A stretch of 64,000 bases of DNA from JAAYBF01 sp963715445 (GCA_963715445.1 OY970240.1:930001-994000); one strand, 5' to 3'. Positions 1 through 8,832 are shown, counted from the first letter of the stretch. The notes: generated by a model not told the origin, from the letters alone. Program-made: numbers and translations.

Positions 1-15
1 TCTGAGGGTCCGCGC

Positions 16-486
16 TTGCGCCTGCTGTTCGTCTGCCTGGGCAACATCTGCCGCTCGCCGACGGCCGAGGGCGTCATGCGCCACCTCATCCGCGAGGAGG
101 GCCTCGAGGACTCGATCGAGCTCGACAGCGCCGGCACCGGCAGCTGGCACATCGGCCGCTCGCCCGATGAGCGCTCGGCCGCGGCGGCGCTCGTGCGGGG
201 CATCGAGCTCGGCGGCCATGCGCGCCAGGTGGACGCCGCCGACCTCGAGGCGTTCGACCTGATCCTCGCGATGGACCGCGCCAACTACGAGGAGCTCCAC
301 GCGATGGCCGCCGATCCCGCCGCGCGCGAGCGGGTGAAGCTCCTGCGCGAGTACGACCCCGAGGCCGTCGCCGCGGGCGAGCTCGAGGTGCCGGACCCCT
401 ACTACGGCGGCGCCGACGGGTTCGAAGAGGTGCTCGACGTGGTCACCCGCGCGTGCGAGGGCCTGCTGAACGAGATCCGCTCCTAG
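16..486 (+). CDS. Low molecular weight protein-tyrosine phosphatase
   Basis: A 156-residue protein that hydrolyses phosphotyrosine in the cytoplasm. The family P-loop C-x5-R-S is seen at the very N-terminus (CLGNICRS), and the general-acid segment DPYYGG lies about 30 residues from the C-terminus. Length fits the family. The TTG at 16 is chosen because it places the P-loop about 7 residues in, as in homologues; anything further upstream lies outside the window. The stop overlaps the convergent histidine kinase stop by four bases. In actinomycetes such enzymes may act on exopolysaccharide tyrosine kinases, but no kinase partner is visible here, so the substrate is unknown. Confidence 0.93.
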   Translation: MRLLFVCLGNICRSPTAEGVMRHLIREEGLEDSIELDSAGTGSWHIGRSPDERSAAAALVRGIELGGHARQVDAADLEAFDLILAMDRANYEELHAMAADPAARERVKLLREYDPEAVAAGELEVPDPYYGGADGFEEVLDVVTRACEGLLNEIRS

Positions 487-1868
487 GCCGGGGGCTGCGG
501 CAGGCGCACCGTGAAGGTGGCGCCCGAGCCCGCGGGGCTCTCGACGGCGACGCTGCCGCCCATCGCCTCGGTCAGGTCGCGCACGATCGCGAGGCCCAGC
601 CCCGCGCCGTCGGGGGAGCCGCCGCCGTGGCGGCGGCGCAGATGGAAGCGATCGAAGGCGTGGGAGAGGTCCTCCGCCGGTATGCCCGGGCCGGTGTCCG
701 TGACGGTGACGATGCCTGGGGCGGCGCGCACCACGACGCGCCCTTGCGCGGGAGTCATGCGGATCGCGTTCTCGAGCAGGTTCGAGAGCACCTGCACGAC
801 GCGATCCGCGTCGCCCCGGGCGCGAGCCGGCCCTTCGGCCTCGAGGCTCACCTCTACGCCGCTCGCCAGCGCCTGGGGGCGCAGGCGCCGCTCGGCCTCG
901 CGCGCGCCCTCCGCGAGGTCGACGTCCTCGGAGCGGATCTCCAGGACGCCCTGCTCGAGCTTCGCCAGCGCGAGCAGGTCGCCGACGAGCCGGGCCAGCC
1001 GATCGGCCTCGCGCCCGATCACCTCAGCCACCGTGCCCGGCTCGATCGTCCCGTCTTGGAGGCCCTCGGCATAGCCGCGGATCGCCGTCAGGGGAGTGCG
1101 CAGCTCGTGCGAGACGGACAGCAGCACCGCGCGCTCGGCCTCGCGCGATCGGGCGAGCTGCCCCGACATCTCGTTGAACGACTCGGACAGCGCCGCCAGC
1201 TCGACGGTCCTCTCCGACGGCAGGAGGCCCGGGTCGCGACCGGACGCGAGCGAGCGGGCGGCCTCCCCCACACGCGCTATCGGCGCGGCCAGGCGCCGCG
1301 CGAGCAGCGCCGCCGCCAGCGCCGCGAGCAGCGTGGCCACCGCGCCAGCGAGCAGCAGGCCGCCGAGGTAGCTGGAGAAGTCGTCCGTGGTGAGCGAGTC
1401 GGGGCGGGAGACGAGCACGACCGTGTCCTCGACCCGCCGTGCGGAGAAGACCTCGCGCTCGCCGCGGATCTCCCCCCGCCCGTCGACCTCGCCGCTGGAG
1501 CGCAGCTCCTCGTACGCGGTGGACGGAAGCTCGCTCTTGGCCTGATCGAGGGTCATCACGCGCGGTCGCGGCCCGGCGAGGCCGCCCGGCGGTCCGCCCC
1601 CCGGCGCCGGGCCGCCCGGTGGCGGCGGTGCCTGCGCAAGCCCCCGGAACAGCGGCGGGAACGCGGCGCCGGCCCCCTCGCCCGGCTCGGCGGCAGGTGC
1701 GGAGCGAAGCTGGAGCGCGAGCACGTCGGCCTGGCTCGCCACCTCGTCGGTGATCTGATCGCGCACGGCTCCTCGAGTGAGCACGACGCCGATCGCCAGC
1801 GACACGGCCACCGCCACCAGCGCGGCTCCGAGGATCCCGGCGAACAGCCGCAGCCGCAGGGTCCGCAT
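483..1868 (-). CDS. Two-component sensor histidine kinase
   Basis: A 461-residue membrane sensor kinase. Visible parts in order: TM1 about residues 8-30, a roughly 135-residue external loop with a Pro/Gly-rich stretch (about 77-103), TM2 about 167-190, HAMP, HisKA with the phosphoacceptor His254 in SHELRTP, then HATPase_c with N box (NLLENAIR), G1 (DTGPGIP) and G2 (GAGLGLAIV). An upstream in-frame start exists, but ATG 1868 is preferred because it overlaps the response regulator stop (TGATG) and directly precedes TM1. It is the third gene of a likely operon with the DUF5666-like protein and the regulator. The signal sensed is unknown. Confidence 0.93.
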   Translation of the reverse strand: MRTLRLRLFAGILGAALVAVAVSLAIGVVLTRGAVRDQITDEVASQADVLALQLRSAPAAEPGEGAGAAFPPLFRGLAQAPPPPGGPAPGGGPPGGLAGPRPRVMTLDQAKSELPSTAYEELRSSGEVDGRGEIRGEREVFSARRVEDTVVLVSRPDSLTTDDFSSYLGGLLLAGAVATLLAALAAALLARRLAAPIARVGEAARSLASGRDPGLLPSERTVELAALSESFNEMSGQLARSREAERAVLLSVSHELRTPLTAIRGYAEGLQDGTIEPGTVAEVIGREADRLARLVGDLLALAKLEQGVLEIRSEDVDLAEGAREAERRLRPQALASGVEVSLEAEGPARARGDADRVVQVLSNLLENAIRMTPAQGRVVVRAAPGIVTVTDTGPGIPAEDLSHAFDRFHLRRRHGGGSPDGAGLGLAIVRDLTEAMGGSVAVESPAGSGATFTVRLPQPPA

Positions 1869-2548
1869 CAGGCCACCAGCTTGTAGCCGGCTCCGCGAAC
1901 CGTCTCGATCAGCTCGGGAAGGCCGAGCTTGCGCCGCAGCTGCGCCACGTGGACGTCCACGGTGCGCGTACCGGCGGCGAACTCCATCCCCCACGCCAGC
2001 TCGAGCAGGCGATCGCGCGCCAGCACGCGCCCGGCGTTGGCCATGAGCACGGCCAGCAGGTCGAACTCGCGCCCGGTCACCTCGACCCTTCGCCCACCGA
2101 CCGACACCTCGCGCGCCGCGCGATCGAGCGTCAGGCCGCCGGCCGTCAAGACGCCCTCGACGCCGGCCGGCGCGCCGCCTCCACCCTCGGAGCGCCGCAG
2201 CACCGCCTTCACCCGCGCGACGAGCTCCCGCGGCGAGAAGGGCTTCACCACGTAGTCGTCCGCGCCGGCCTCCAGGCCGGCCACGCGATCGACCTCGTCG
2301 TCGCGCGCGCTGAGGATCACGATCGGCACCGCGGTCCGCGTGCGCAGGCGGCGGCAGACCTCGAAGCCGTCGATACCCGGCAGGCCGATGTCGAGCACCA
2401 CGAGGCGCACCGGATGGCGGCCTATCTCCGCAAGCGCCTCCTCGCCGCTGCGCGCCCAGACGACGGTGTAGCCGTCACGCTCGAGATAGGCGCGCACGAG
2501 CTCAGCGATGCTGAGCTCGTCCTCCACAACCAGCACGTGGCCGTTCAC
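1868..2548 (-). CDS. OmpR/PhoB-family response regulator
   Basis: A 226-residue DNA-binding response regulator. The receiver domain has the acidic pocket (ED at about 9-11), phosphoacceptor Asp53 in VVLDIGLPG and Lys102 in VVKPFSP. The C-terminal winged helix ends with the typical TVRGAGYKL wing. The GTG at 2548 is chosen because the receiver begins immediately after it (NGHVLVVEDE); the 50 residues of open frame upstream are Pro/Arg/Ala-rich and look like non-coding read-through. Its stop shares one base with the kinase start, implying translational coupling. The cognate partner is almost certainly the adjacent kinase. Confidence 0.94.
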   Translation of the reverse strand: MNGHVLVVEDELSIAELVRAYLERDGYTVVWARSGEEALAEIGRHPVRLVVLDIGLPGIDGFEVCRRLRTRTAVPIVILSARDDEVDRVAGLEAGADDYVVKPFSPRELVARVKAVLRRSEGGGGAPAGVEGVLTAGGLTLDRAAREVSVGGRRVEVTGREFDLLAVLMANAGRVLARDRLLELAWGMEFAAGTRTVDVHVAQLRRKLGLPELIETVRGAGYKLVA

Positions 2549-2609
2549 GCGGCCACCTTCGCACAGCGGGCGGCGGGGCGGCCGGACCTGCGCCGCCCCG
2601 CCAACGCGC

Positions 2610-3176
2610 TCAGCCCTCTTCGCCGCTCGGGGGCGGAGGCGGCATCCGCTCGCCACCGGGGGCGGGGCCGAAGCCGGGGGCCATGCCGGGCCCGCCACGG
2701 AAGTGCAGCCGCCTCTTGGGCTGGACGCCGACGGCCTCGGCCGTCTCGTCGTCGCCCTTGCGCACGACGATCACCGTCTTGCCCACGGCGATGCCCTCCA
2801 CCTTGGCGTTGCGCTTGCGCGGCCCCGCCATGACGCGGGTGTCGCCGTCCACCGCCACCTCGACGGTCTCGCCGTCGTTGCGCTTGATCTGGATCGAGTC
2901 GCTGTCGGCCTCCACGACCTTGCCCTTGTCCACGCGCACGGTCACGTCCTCGCCGTCCTCGCGCAGGTGGGTCTCGGAGTAGGTGAGGCTCTTGTCGCCG
3001 CCGGGCCCGAGCATGCCGGGGCCTCCGGGCGGCGGGCCGGGCGAACGCTGACCCGACTTGGCCTTGTCGCCGGTGCCGGTGCCGCTACCGCCGTCGTCCT
3101 GTGCCACCGAGAGCCCGGCGACGGTCAACGCCGCCGCGATCGCCGCTATCGCCACCGATCTGATCCTGTTCTTCAT
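2610..3176 (-). CDS. Secreted DUF5666-like protein
   Basis: A 188-residue exported protein with an N-terminal signal peptide (MKNRIRSVAIAAIAA, cleavage likely near VAQDD). The middle, roughly residues 75-150, resembles the small beta-rich DUF5666 fold: alternating strands of the type DSIQIKRNDGETVEVAVDG followed by a GKTVIVV segment. The C-terminal 30 residues are Gly/Pro-rich. A strong Shine-Dalgarno (GGAGGAG) lies just upstream of ATG 3176. The response regulator follows 61 bases downstream on the same strand, so this may be the first gene of the two-component operon and an envelope partner of the sensor; that role is inference. Confidence 0.7.
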   Translation of the reverse strand: MKNRIRSVAIAAIAAALTVAGLSVAQDDGGSGTGTGDKAKSGQRSPGPPPGGPGMLGPGGDKSLTYSETHLREDGEDVTVRVDKGKVVEADSDSIQIKRNDGETVEVAVDGDTRVMAGPRKRNAKVEGIAVGKTVIVVRKGDDETAEAVGVQPKRRLHFRGGPGMAPGFGPAPGGERMPPPPPSGEEG

Positions 3177-3305
3177 GCGCTCCTCCTTTGGGAAGTGGTC
3201 CTGCTGACTGAGCCCATGCTCGAAGGCGCCGGTACGGGCAGGATCAGCGCGATGTAATGCCTGTGTAAGCCGCGGCGGAGGCCCAGCCGGGGGCCGGAAG
3301 GCCGT

Positions 3306-3770
3306 TCAGCGCCGCGAGGCGAAGAAGCCCCGCAGGAGGACGGCCGACTCTCCGGCGAGCAGCCCGCCGGCAACCTCGGGCCGGTGGTTGAGCCGCGGCT
3401 CGGCCAGCACGTCGAACACGCTGCCCGCGGCGCCCGTCTTGGGATCGGTCGCCCCGAACACGACGCGCGGCACACGGCCGAGCACGATCGCCCCGGCGCA
3501 CATGGCGCAGGGCTCGAGCGTCACGTACATCGCGCAGTCGTCGAGGCGCCAGCTCCCCGTCCGCTCAGACGCCTCGCGCAGCGCCAGCACCTCGGCGTGG
3601 GCGGTCGGGTCGCCGCGCAGCTCGCGCTCGTTGCGGGCGGCGGCGATCACCTCGCCCGCCTGCACGATCACGCAGCCGACCGGCACGTCCTCGTGCTCCA
3701 GCGCACGCTCGGCCTCGCGCAGCGCCAGCCGCATGAAGTACTCGTCGCGCGGGAAGAAGTGGGCGGCCAT
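3306..3770 (-). CDS. tadA: tRNA-specific adenosine deaminase TadA
   Basis: A 154-residue cytidine-deaminase-fold enzyme that converts A34 to inosine in tRNA-Arg(ACG). Zinc and catalytic residues are all visible: His58 and Glu60 in the TAHAEV motif, Cys88 and Cys91 in PCAMC. Start ATG 3770 gives the usual N-terminal helix (FMRLALREAERAL); a much longer open frame upstream is a shadow of the divergent subtilisin gene. Its substrate tRNA, tRNA-Arg with anticodon ACG, is encoded in this window at 34242-34316, which fits the assignment. It is divergent from the subtilisin gene with a 114-base spacer. Confidence 0.92.
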   Translation of the reverse strand: MAAHFFPRDEYFMRLALREAERALEHEDVPVGCVIVQAGEVIAAARNERELRGDPTAHAEVLALREASERTGSWRLDDCAMYVTLEPCAMCAGAIVLGRVPRVVFGATDPKTGAAGSVFDVLAEPRLNHRPEVAGGLLAGESAVLLRGFFASRR

Positions 3771-3884
3771 GGCCGTCAGAGGAGCTGGAGCCGCACCGAC
3801 TCCTGGTCGCGTCCTTGCAAGCGGGACAACTTCCCTGCGCAGGGGGTGTTCGTGCCTTCGTACACTGCGACAAGACCGTAGACC

Positions 3885-5192
3885 ATGCATCGAGCACTCC
3901 CTCTTCTGGCGGCCCTTGTCGCACTCGCATCGGCCGCCCCCGCGGGTGCCGATGCCGCGCGCTACGTGCCGGGGCAGCTGATCGTCAAGTACAAGGACGG
4001 CACGACCGCGAACGACGCCCGCGAGCTGCGCGCCCGGACGGGCACGCGCTGGTCGGGCCAGGTGCCCGGCGGAGCGCAGCGGCTCGAGGTTCGCGACGGA
4101 TCGGTGAGCACGGCGGCGCGGAGCCTCGAGAAGGATCCCAACGTCGCCTACGCGGTGCCCAACTACGTGGCGCGAGCGAGCGGCTACACCCCGAACGATC
4201 GCGGCTACCGCCTGCAGTGGAACCTCAAGGAGAGCGCCCAGGGGATCAACATGCCGGAGGCGTGGGACCTCGCTCGCGCGCTCGACGCTCCCGGAGGCGA
4301 CGGGGCGATCGTCGCGGTGCTCGACACCGGCGTCGCCTACCAGCGCTATCGCGGCTTCCGGCGGGTGCCCGACCTGAAGCGCTTCGTGCCGGGGTACGAC
4401 TTCGTGGACGGCGACTGGCACCCCAACGACGAGAACGGCCACGGCACCCACGTGTCCGGCACCATCGCGCAGAGCACCGGGAACCGGATCGGAACGGCCG
4501 GCATCGCCTACCGCGCGCGGATCATGCCCGTGCGGGTGCTCGACCGCGACGGCGCGGGCGACACGATCTCGATCTCGCGCGGGATCCGCTACGCCGCCAA
4601 GCACGGGGCCGACGTGATCAACCTGAGCCTCGAGTTCGACGGGAGCGTGCGCGCCGCGCAGATCCCCGACATCGTCTCCGCGCTGCGCTACGCCCGCCGG
4701 CGCGGCGCGCTGGTGATCGCGGCGGCCGGCAACAAGGGCGTCGACCAGGTCGCCTACCCGGCGCGCGCCCGGTACGCCATCGGCGTCGCCGCGACGACCA
4801 TCACCGGCTGTCGCGCCAACTACTCGAACAGCGGCCCCCACATCGACATCTCGGCGCCCGGCGGCGGAGAGGACATGAACAGCGAGCCCGACAACGAGTA
4901 CGACATGCTCGTCTGCCGGCCCGAGCTGAGGGGCCAGGACATCTTCCAGCAGACCTTTACCCGCAGCCTGCGCACGTTCGGCCTGCCCTCGGGATACGAG
5001 GGCACCTCGATGGCCGCCCCCCACGTCTCCGGCGTGGCCGCCCTCCTGATCGCCTCGCGCCGCCTGGGCCCGAACGCCAGCCCCGCGATGGTGGCACGGC
5101 ACCTCAAGGCCACCGCGAGGGACCTCGGCGCGCCCGGCTGGGACGCCCACTACGGCGCGGGACTGCTCGACGCCGCCGCGGCGCTGCGCTAG
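3885..5192 (+). CDS. Secreted subtilisin-like serine protease (S8 family)
   Basis: A 435-residue protease with a signal peptide (about residues 1-24), an inhibitor-like propeptide beginning with RYVPGQLIVKYKDG (about 26-100) and a peptidase S8 domain. The catalytic triad is intact: Asp147 in AVLDTGV, His189 in NGHGTHVSG and Ser375 in GTSMAAPH. An insert with two Cys residues precedes the Ser segment. There is no C-terminal anchor, so release from the cell is expected. A TACACT hexamer about 20 bases before ATG 3885 could be a -10 element, and a 12-base perfect palindrome (CCCTGCGCAGGG) lies upstream of it. Substrate unknown. Confidence 0.95.
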   Translation: MHRALPLLAALVALASAAPAGADAARYVPGQLIVKYKDGTTANDARELRARTGTRWSGQVPGGAQRLEVRDGSVSTAARSLEKDPNVAYAVPNYVARASGYTPNDRGYRLQWNLKESAQGINMPEAWDLARALDAPGGDGAIVAVLDTGVAYQRYRGFRRVPDLKRFVPGYDFVDGDWHPNDENGHGTHVSGTIAQSTGNRIGTAGIAYRARIMPVRVLDRDGAGDTISISRGIRYAAKHGADVINLSLEFDGSVRAAQIPDIVSALRYARRRGALVIAAAGNKGVDQVAYPARARYAIGVAATTITGCRANYSNSGPHIDISAPGGGEDMNSEPDNEYDMLVCRPELRGQDIFQQTFTRSLRTFGLPSGYEGTSMAAPHVSGVAALLIASRRLGPNASPAMVARHLKATARDLGAPGWDAHYGAGLLDAAAALR

Positions 5193-5204
5193 CGGCCTGC
5201 TGCC

Positions 5205-5645
5205 CTAACCGGTCCTGATGATCAGGACCGAGCACGGAGCGTGGTGGGAGACCTTGTTCGGGACCGAGCCGAGCAGGAACCGCTTGGCGCCGGTCATGCC
5301 CTTGTTGCCGATGACGATCAGGTCGACGCCCTTCTCCTCGGCCACATCGAGGATCGCGTCAGCCGGATCCCCCTCGCGAGCGATCACCTCAACCTCCACC
5401 CCCGCGGCGCGGATCTGGGCCTCGTCCATCTCGAGCGTGCGGTCCACGTCCTCGCGCGGGTTGACCATCCACTGGAGGTCGGCCGGGATCTCGAGGCGCT
5501 CGGCCCGCAGCCCGTGGGGGACGGGCTCATAGGCGCTGACGAGATAGACCCTCGCGCCGAGCGCACGCGCGAGCTCGGTGGTCTGGCGCACCGCCTCGAC
5601 GGCGGTGCTCGATCCGTCGGTGCCGACGACAATCGAGTGGATCAC
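5205..5645 (-). CDS. Universal stress protein (UspA family)
   Basis: A 146-residue single Usp domain. It starts with the strand HSIVVGTDGS and carries the nucleotide-binding signature G-x2-G-x9-G-S near the C-terminus (from GNKG through LLGS), so it is the ATP-binding type. GTG 5645 is chosen because the first beta strand follows directly; an ATG at 5681 would add 12 residues unlike the family. It converges with the subtilisin gene (12-base gap). Its last codons contain a 21-base near-perfect palindrome that may act as a terminator for both genes. Stress or redox induction is expected from the family only. Confidence 0.9.
   Translation of the reverse strand: MIHSIVVGTDGSSTAVEAVRQTTELARALGARVYLVSAYEPVPHGLRAERLEIPADLQWMVNPREDVDRTLEMDEAQIRAAGVEVEVIAREGDPADAILDVAEEKGVDLIVIGNKGMTGAKRFLLGSVPNKVSHHAPCSVLIIRTG
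5209..5231. terminator. Palindrome at subtilisin/usp convergent ends
   Basis: Ten-base arms CGGTCCTGAT (5210-5219) and ATCAGGACCG (5221-5230) flank a single base. The hairpin lies just beyond the subtilisin stop and covers the last codons of the usp gene. It may end transcription of the plus-strand gene; no U-tract follows, so this is a weak call. Confidence 0.3.
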
Positions 5646-5705
5646 GCTCGCTCGATGATAGGCCGCGCGGTCCGCGCGCAAGCCACTCTGGCTAGGATCG
5701 CGGCC

Positions 5706-5789
5706 ATGCCACGCTTCTGGATCTGGATGCAGGTAGTCATCGTCGTCTGCGTGATCGCCTCGTGCGTGATCGCCGTGATCAAGCTGTAG
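5706..5789 (+). CDS. Predicted 27-residue single-pass membrane peptide
   Basis: A short open frame coding MPRFWIWMQ followed by an unbroken hydrophobic stretch and a C-terminal IKL. It would form one transmembrane helix with a Trp/aromatic-rich N-terminal interface. An AGGA sequence about 9 bases upstream of ATG 5706 is a fair ribosome site. It is divergent from the usp gene (60-base spacer) and its last 11 bases overlap the convergent end of the AI-2E-type permease gene. I do not recognise a family. Below usual length cut-offs, it would be missed by most gene callers. It could be chance, but the clean helix, start and RBS favour a real gene. Confidence 0.5.
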   Translation: MPRFWIWMQVVIVVCVIASCVIAVIKL

Positions 5790-6867
5790 GCCCGGGGCTC
5801 CTGCGCTCCTCGCTGAGTGGAGGCAGGTCGATCCGTTCTCGCTCGACCTCCTCCCACCGTTCGACCCAGAGCACCTCGACGAGGATCACGACCAGCGAGA
5901 GCAGCGGCACGGCCACGATCAGGCCGACGAACCCGAACAGCTGCCCGACCACGACCACGCCGACGGCGATCAGAGCCGGATGCAGCTTGACTGTGCGGGA
6001 CATCACGAGAGGGATCGTGAGGTTGCCCTCGATCTGCTGCACGAGGATGTAGATGCCCATCACGAGGAGCGCCTTGCCCGGCGAGTCGGTCAGCGCGAAG
6101 AGGACCGGCGGGATGCCGCTGGCGATCGCCCCGAAGTAGGGGATAACCGAGAACAGCGCCGTCAGGACCGCGAAGAAGATCGCGAAGTCCAGCCCGATCA
6201 GGGTCAGGCCGATGTAGAGCAGCACGCCGGAGATCAGCATGTCCGCGGCCACTCCCTGCATCCACCCCACCCAGGCGCTGCGCAGGCGGCCCATGATGCG
6301 GTCGGCCTGGCCGCGGTGGGCCGGAGGCACGAGGCGCCTCATGCCGTTCACCAGCGGCCCCGGGTTGACGGCCATGTAGTAGGCGGTGATCAGGATCAGC
6401 ACCAGCGCCCCGAGCACCCCGGCAACGCTCAGGCCGATCGAGGTCAGCGGGCCGATGACCTTGCCGGGATCGTCGGTGTACCGCTCGGCGAAGCTCTCGA
6501 CCTGCTCCGAGATGTCCCCCGGCTCGGCGCCGGTGACGTCGTGCACCTGATCGCGCAGATCGCGCACGAGGCTGGGCACGTCGCCGGCGAACTCGTTCGT
6601 CTGATCGACGAACGGCGGGATGATCAGCGCGAGCGTCCCGGCTACGACGCCCACCCCCGCGAGCAGCGCCAGCAGGGCGCCCACGGCGCGCGGCACGTGA
6701 AAGCGCTCGAGCCTCGCGGCGACCGAGGAGATCGCGATCGCCAGGATCACCGTGATCAGGACCGCGAGCAGCAGCGTCAGCAGCTCGTGGAAGAGCAGCC
6801 CCAGCACCACCAGGCCGCCGGCCAGGAGGACTGCGCGATACGCGACCTTGGCGAACGGCTCGGTCAT
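5779..6867 (-). CDS. AI-2E (PerM/YdiK) family membrane transporter
   Basis: A 362-residue integral membrane protein of the AI-2E exporter-like family. Two or three hydrophobic segments occupy the first 85 residues, then a polar extracytoplasmic region (about 90-150, DIS..VESFAERY), then at least four more helices including the family-typical VIPYFGAIASGIPP and the QQIEGNLTIPLVMS segment, ending in FVGLIVAVPLLSL. Length and layout fit the family. Some members export autoinducer-2, others move Na+/H+ or are uncharacterised, so the cargo cannot be named. ATG 6867 is the natural start. Confidence 0.88.
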   Translation of the reverse strand: MTEPFAKVAYRAVLLAGGLVVLGLLFHELLTLLLAVLITVILAIAISSVAARLERFHVPRAVGALLALLAGVGVVAGTLALIIPPFVDQTNEFAGDVPSLVRDLRDQVHDVTGAEPGDISEQVESFAERYTDDPGKVIGPLTSIGLSVAGVLGALVLILITAYYMAVNPGPLVNGMRRLVPPAHRGQADRIMGRLRSAWVGWMQGVAADMLISGVLLYIGLTLIGLDFAIFFAVLTALFSVIPYFGAIASGIPPVLFALTDSPGKALLVMGIYILVQQIEGNLTIPLVMSRTVKLHPALIAVGVVVVGQLFGFVGLIVAVPLLSLVVILVEVLWVERWEEVERERIDLPPLSEERRSPGPTA

Positions 6868-6898
6868 GTGAGCCTCCGTTACCCCGAAGGGGCGCTAA

Positions 6899-7573
6899 CT
6901 AGGCGGCGAACAGGGTCAGGTCCGGCTCGCGCTCGCCGCGCAGCACGTCGAGGCTGACCTCGACGCAGGCCATTCCGCGCGCCTGGGCGAGCACGCGCGC
7001 CTGCGGCTTGATGCGCTCCGCGGCCAGCACTCCGCGGCACGACGAGAACTTCGAGTCCTCGCGGATGCGCTCTAGATAGCGGGTGAGCTGCTCCACGGCG
7101 TCGATCGTCCCAACGCGCTTGATCTCCACCGCGACCCATTCGTCCTGCGCGTCCCGGCACATCAGGTCCACGGGCCCGATGTCCGTGGCGAACTCCCGCT
7201 TGAACAGCCGGAAGCCCTCGCCGCAGTGCCCTGGAGCTTCGGCGAGCATCTCCTGCAGCTCGCGCTCGGCGCCCTCCTTCTCGAGAGCGGCCGCCTCGCC
7301 CATGTCGTGCGACACGTCGGAGAGGACCTCCGCCACCCGGATGTCGAGCCGGTCCTCGCTCTTCCCGGCGTGCTTGCGCACGACGATGTGACCTGGCTCC
7401 TCCTCGATCACCGTCGGCGCCGTCATCCAGTTCGACGGCTTGAACCCGCCGGTGTCGGCGTGGACCATCACCGACCCGTCGGACTTGATCATCAGCAGGC
7501 GCAGCGCCTCCGGCAGCACGGCGGTGAGCCGTCCGGTGTAGCGAACTTCGCAGCGGGCAACGATCAAGCGCAC
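6899..7573 (-). CDS. nucS: Mismatch-specific endonuclease NucS (EndoMS)
   Basis: A 224-residue nuclease of the non-canonical mismatch repair pathway used by many actinobacteria and archaea lacking MutS/MutL. The N-terminal dimerisation domain begins RLIVARCEVRYTGRL and contains DGSVMVHAD. The C-terminal PD-(D/E)xK nuclease has Asp136, Glu150 and Lys152 (VDLM.., VAVEIKR). The C-terminus ends DLTLFAA, which resembles the beta-clamp-binding motif of the family. GTG 7573 is chosen by matching homologue N-termini; an upstream in-frame start adds 27 unrelated residues. Divergent from the AlgH-like gene. Confidence 0.93.
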   Translation of the reverse strand: MRLIVARCEVRYTGRLTAVLPEALRLLMIKSDGSVMVHADTGGFKPSNWMTAPTVIEEEPGHIVVRKHAGKSEDRLDIRVAEVLSDVSHDMGEAAALEKEGAERELQEMLAEAPGHCGEGFRLFKREFATDIGPVDLMCRDAQDEWVAVEIKRVGTIDAVEQLTRYLERIREDSKFSSCRGVLAAERIKPQARVLAQARGMACVEVSLDVLRGEREPDLTLFAA

Positions 7574-7640
7574 GGGCCAGCAAACTAAGTAGTGGGGCGG
7601 ACGGCAGGTTCGACTGGCCGGGGCGCTAGCGTGGATCGCG

Positions 7641-8168
7641 ATGGACGAGTCCATGCGCGGCCAGCTCCTGATCGCCTCCCCTCAGCTGGACGACTACTTC
7701 CGGCGCTCGGTGATCCTCGTCATCGAGCACACCGACGAAGGCGCCCTGGGCGTGGTGCTCAATCGGCCGACCGAGGCCACGGTGGCCGACGCGGTGCCGC
7801 GCCTGGCGGAGCTCGCCGGCGAGGACGAGCTGGTGCGCTCCGGAGGGCCCGTGCAGCCGGAGGCGGTCATCGCGCTGGCCGACTTCGAGGATCCGAGCGA
7901 CATCGGGACCGCGGTGCTCGGCACCGTCGGGCTGCTGGACCCCGACCGGCCCGACCCTCGCCTGCAGCGCCTCCGCGTGTTCGCGGGATACGCCGGCTGG
8001 TCACCCGGGCAGCTCGACGCAGAGCTGGAGGAGGGCGCCTGGATCGTCGAGCCGGCACGTCCCGAGGACCCGTTCGCCTCGGACGACCAGTGGATCAGCG
8101 TGCTGCGCCGCAAGGGCGGCGGCTACGCGCTGATGACCACGATGCCGGACGACCCGACGCTCAACTGA
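7641..8168 (+). CDS. YqgE/AlgH family protein (UPF0301)
   Basis: A 175-residue soluble protein with the conserved family start GQLLIASPQL, the RSVILVIEHTDEGALGVVLNRP core and the later GYAGWSPGQLDAEL segment. The family fold is known but its biochemical role is unclear; AlgH is named from alginate regulation in Pseudomonas, which need not apply here. ATG 7641 gives four residues before the conserved start; ATG 7653 is possible. The 67-base spacer to nucS must hold both promoters. Confidence 0.92.
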   Translation: MDESMRGQLLIASPQLDDYFRRSVILVIEHTDEGALGVVLNRPTEATVADAVPRLAELAGEDELVRSGGPVQPEAVIALADFEDPSDIGTAVLGTVGLLDPDRPDPRLQRLRVFAGYAGWSPGQLDAELEEGAWIVEPARPEDPFASDDQWISVLRRKGGGYALMTTMPDDPTLN

Positions 8169-8175
8169 GCAGTGC

Positions 8176-8832
8176 TCAGGCCCCGAGCCCCACGGGGCAC
8201 GAGACGCCCGTGCCGCCGAGCCCGCAGTAGCCGCCGGGGTTCTTCGCCAGGTACTGCTGGTGGTAGTCCTCGGCGTAGAAGAAGTCCCCGGCCGGCGCCA
8301 CCTCGGTGGTGATCTCCGCCTCACGCCCCGCCGCGCGCAGCGCCTCGGCGTAGCGCTTGGCCGAGCTCTCCGCGATGGCCAGCTGCGCGTCGGTCGTCGT
8401 GTAGACGGCCGAGCGGTACTGCGTCCCCACGTCGTTGCCCTGGCGCATCCCCTGCGTCGGGTCGTGGCCCTCCCAGAACGCCTTGAGGATCTCCTCATAG
8501 GAGATCTCCTGCGGCTGGAAGACCACCAGCACCGCCTCGGTATGGCCGGTGCTCCCGGCGCACACCTCCTCGTAGGTCGCATTGGGGGTGAAGCCGCCGG
8601 CGTAGCCGACGGCCGTCGTGTAGACGCCCGGAAGCTGCCAGAAGATCCTCTCCGCCCCCCAGAAGCAGCCGAGGCCGAGGATCGCCCGCTCGGTGCCCTC
8701 CGGGAACGGGGGGCCGATCGGCGTCCCGAGGACGAAGTGCGCGCCCGGCACGTAGATCGGCGTGTCCCGGCCCGGCGGGGCAGCCTCGGGCTTTGGCATC
8801 TCCGGCTGGCGGCGAGAAAAGAAGTCGAGCAC
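8176..8832 (-). CDS. msrA: Peptide methionine sulfoxide reductase MsrA
   Basis: A 218-residue enzyme reducing methionine-S-sulfoxide in proteins. The catalytic Cys56 is in the signature GLGCFWGAE, followed by GYAGG and GHTEAV segments. Two further cysteines near the C-terminus (GYCGLGG and SCPVG) are placed as resolving residues. An N-terminal extension of about 45 residues precedes the core and resembles that of longer MsrA forms. Start is GTG 8832 with an AAGGAG site six bases upstream. It ends seven bases from the convergent AlgH-like gene. Confidence 0.95.
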   Translation of the reverse strand: MLDFFSRRQPEMPKPEAAPPGRDTPIYVPGAHFVLGTPIGPPFPEGTERAILGLGCFWGAERIFWQLPGVYTTAVGYAGGFTPNATYEEVCAGSTGHTEAVLVVFQPQEISYEEILKAFWEGHDPTQGMRQGNDVGTQYRSAVYTTTDAQLAIAESSAKRYAEALRAAGREAEITTEVAPAGDFFYAEDYHQQYLAKNPGGYCGLGGTGVSCPVGLGA

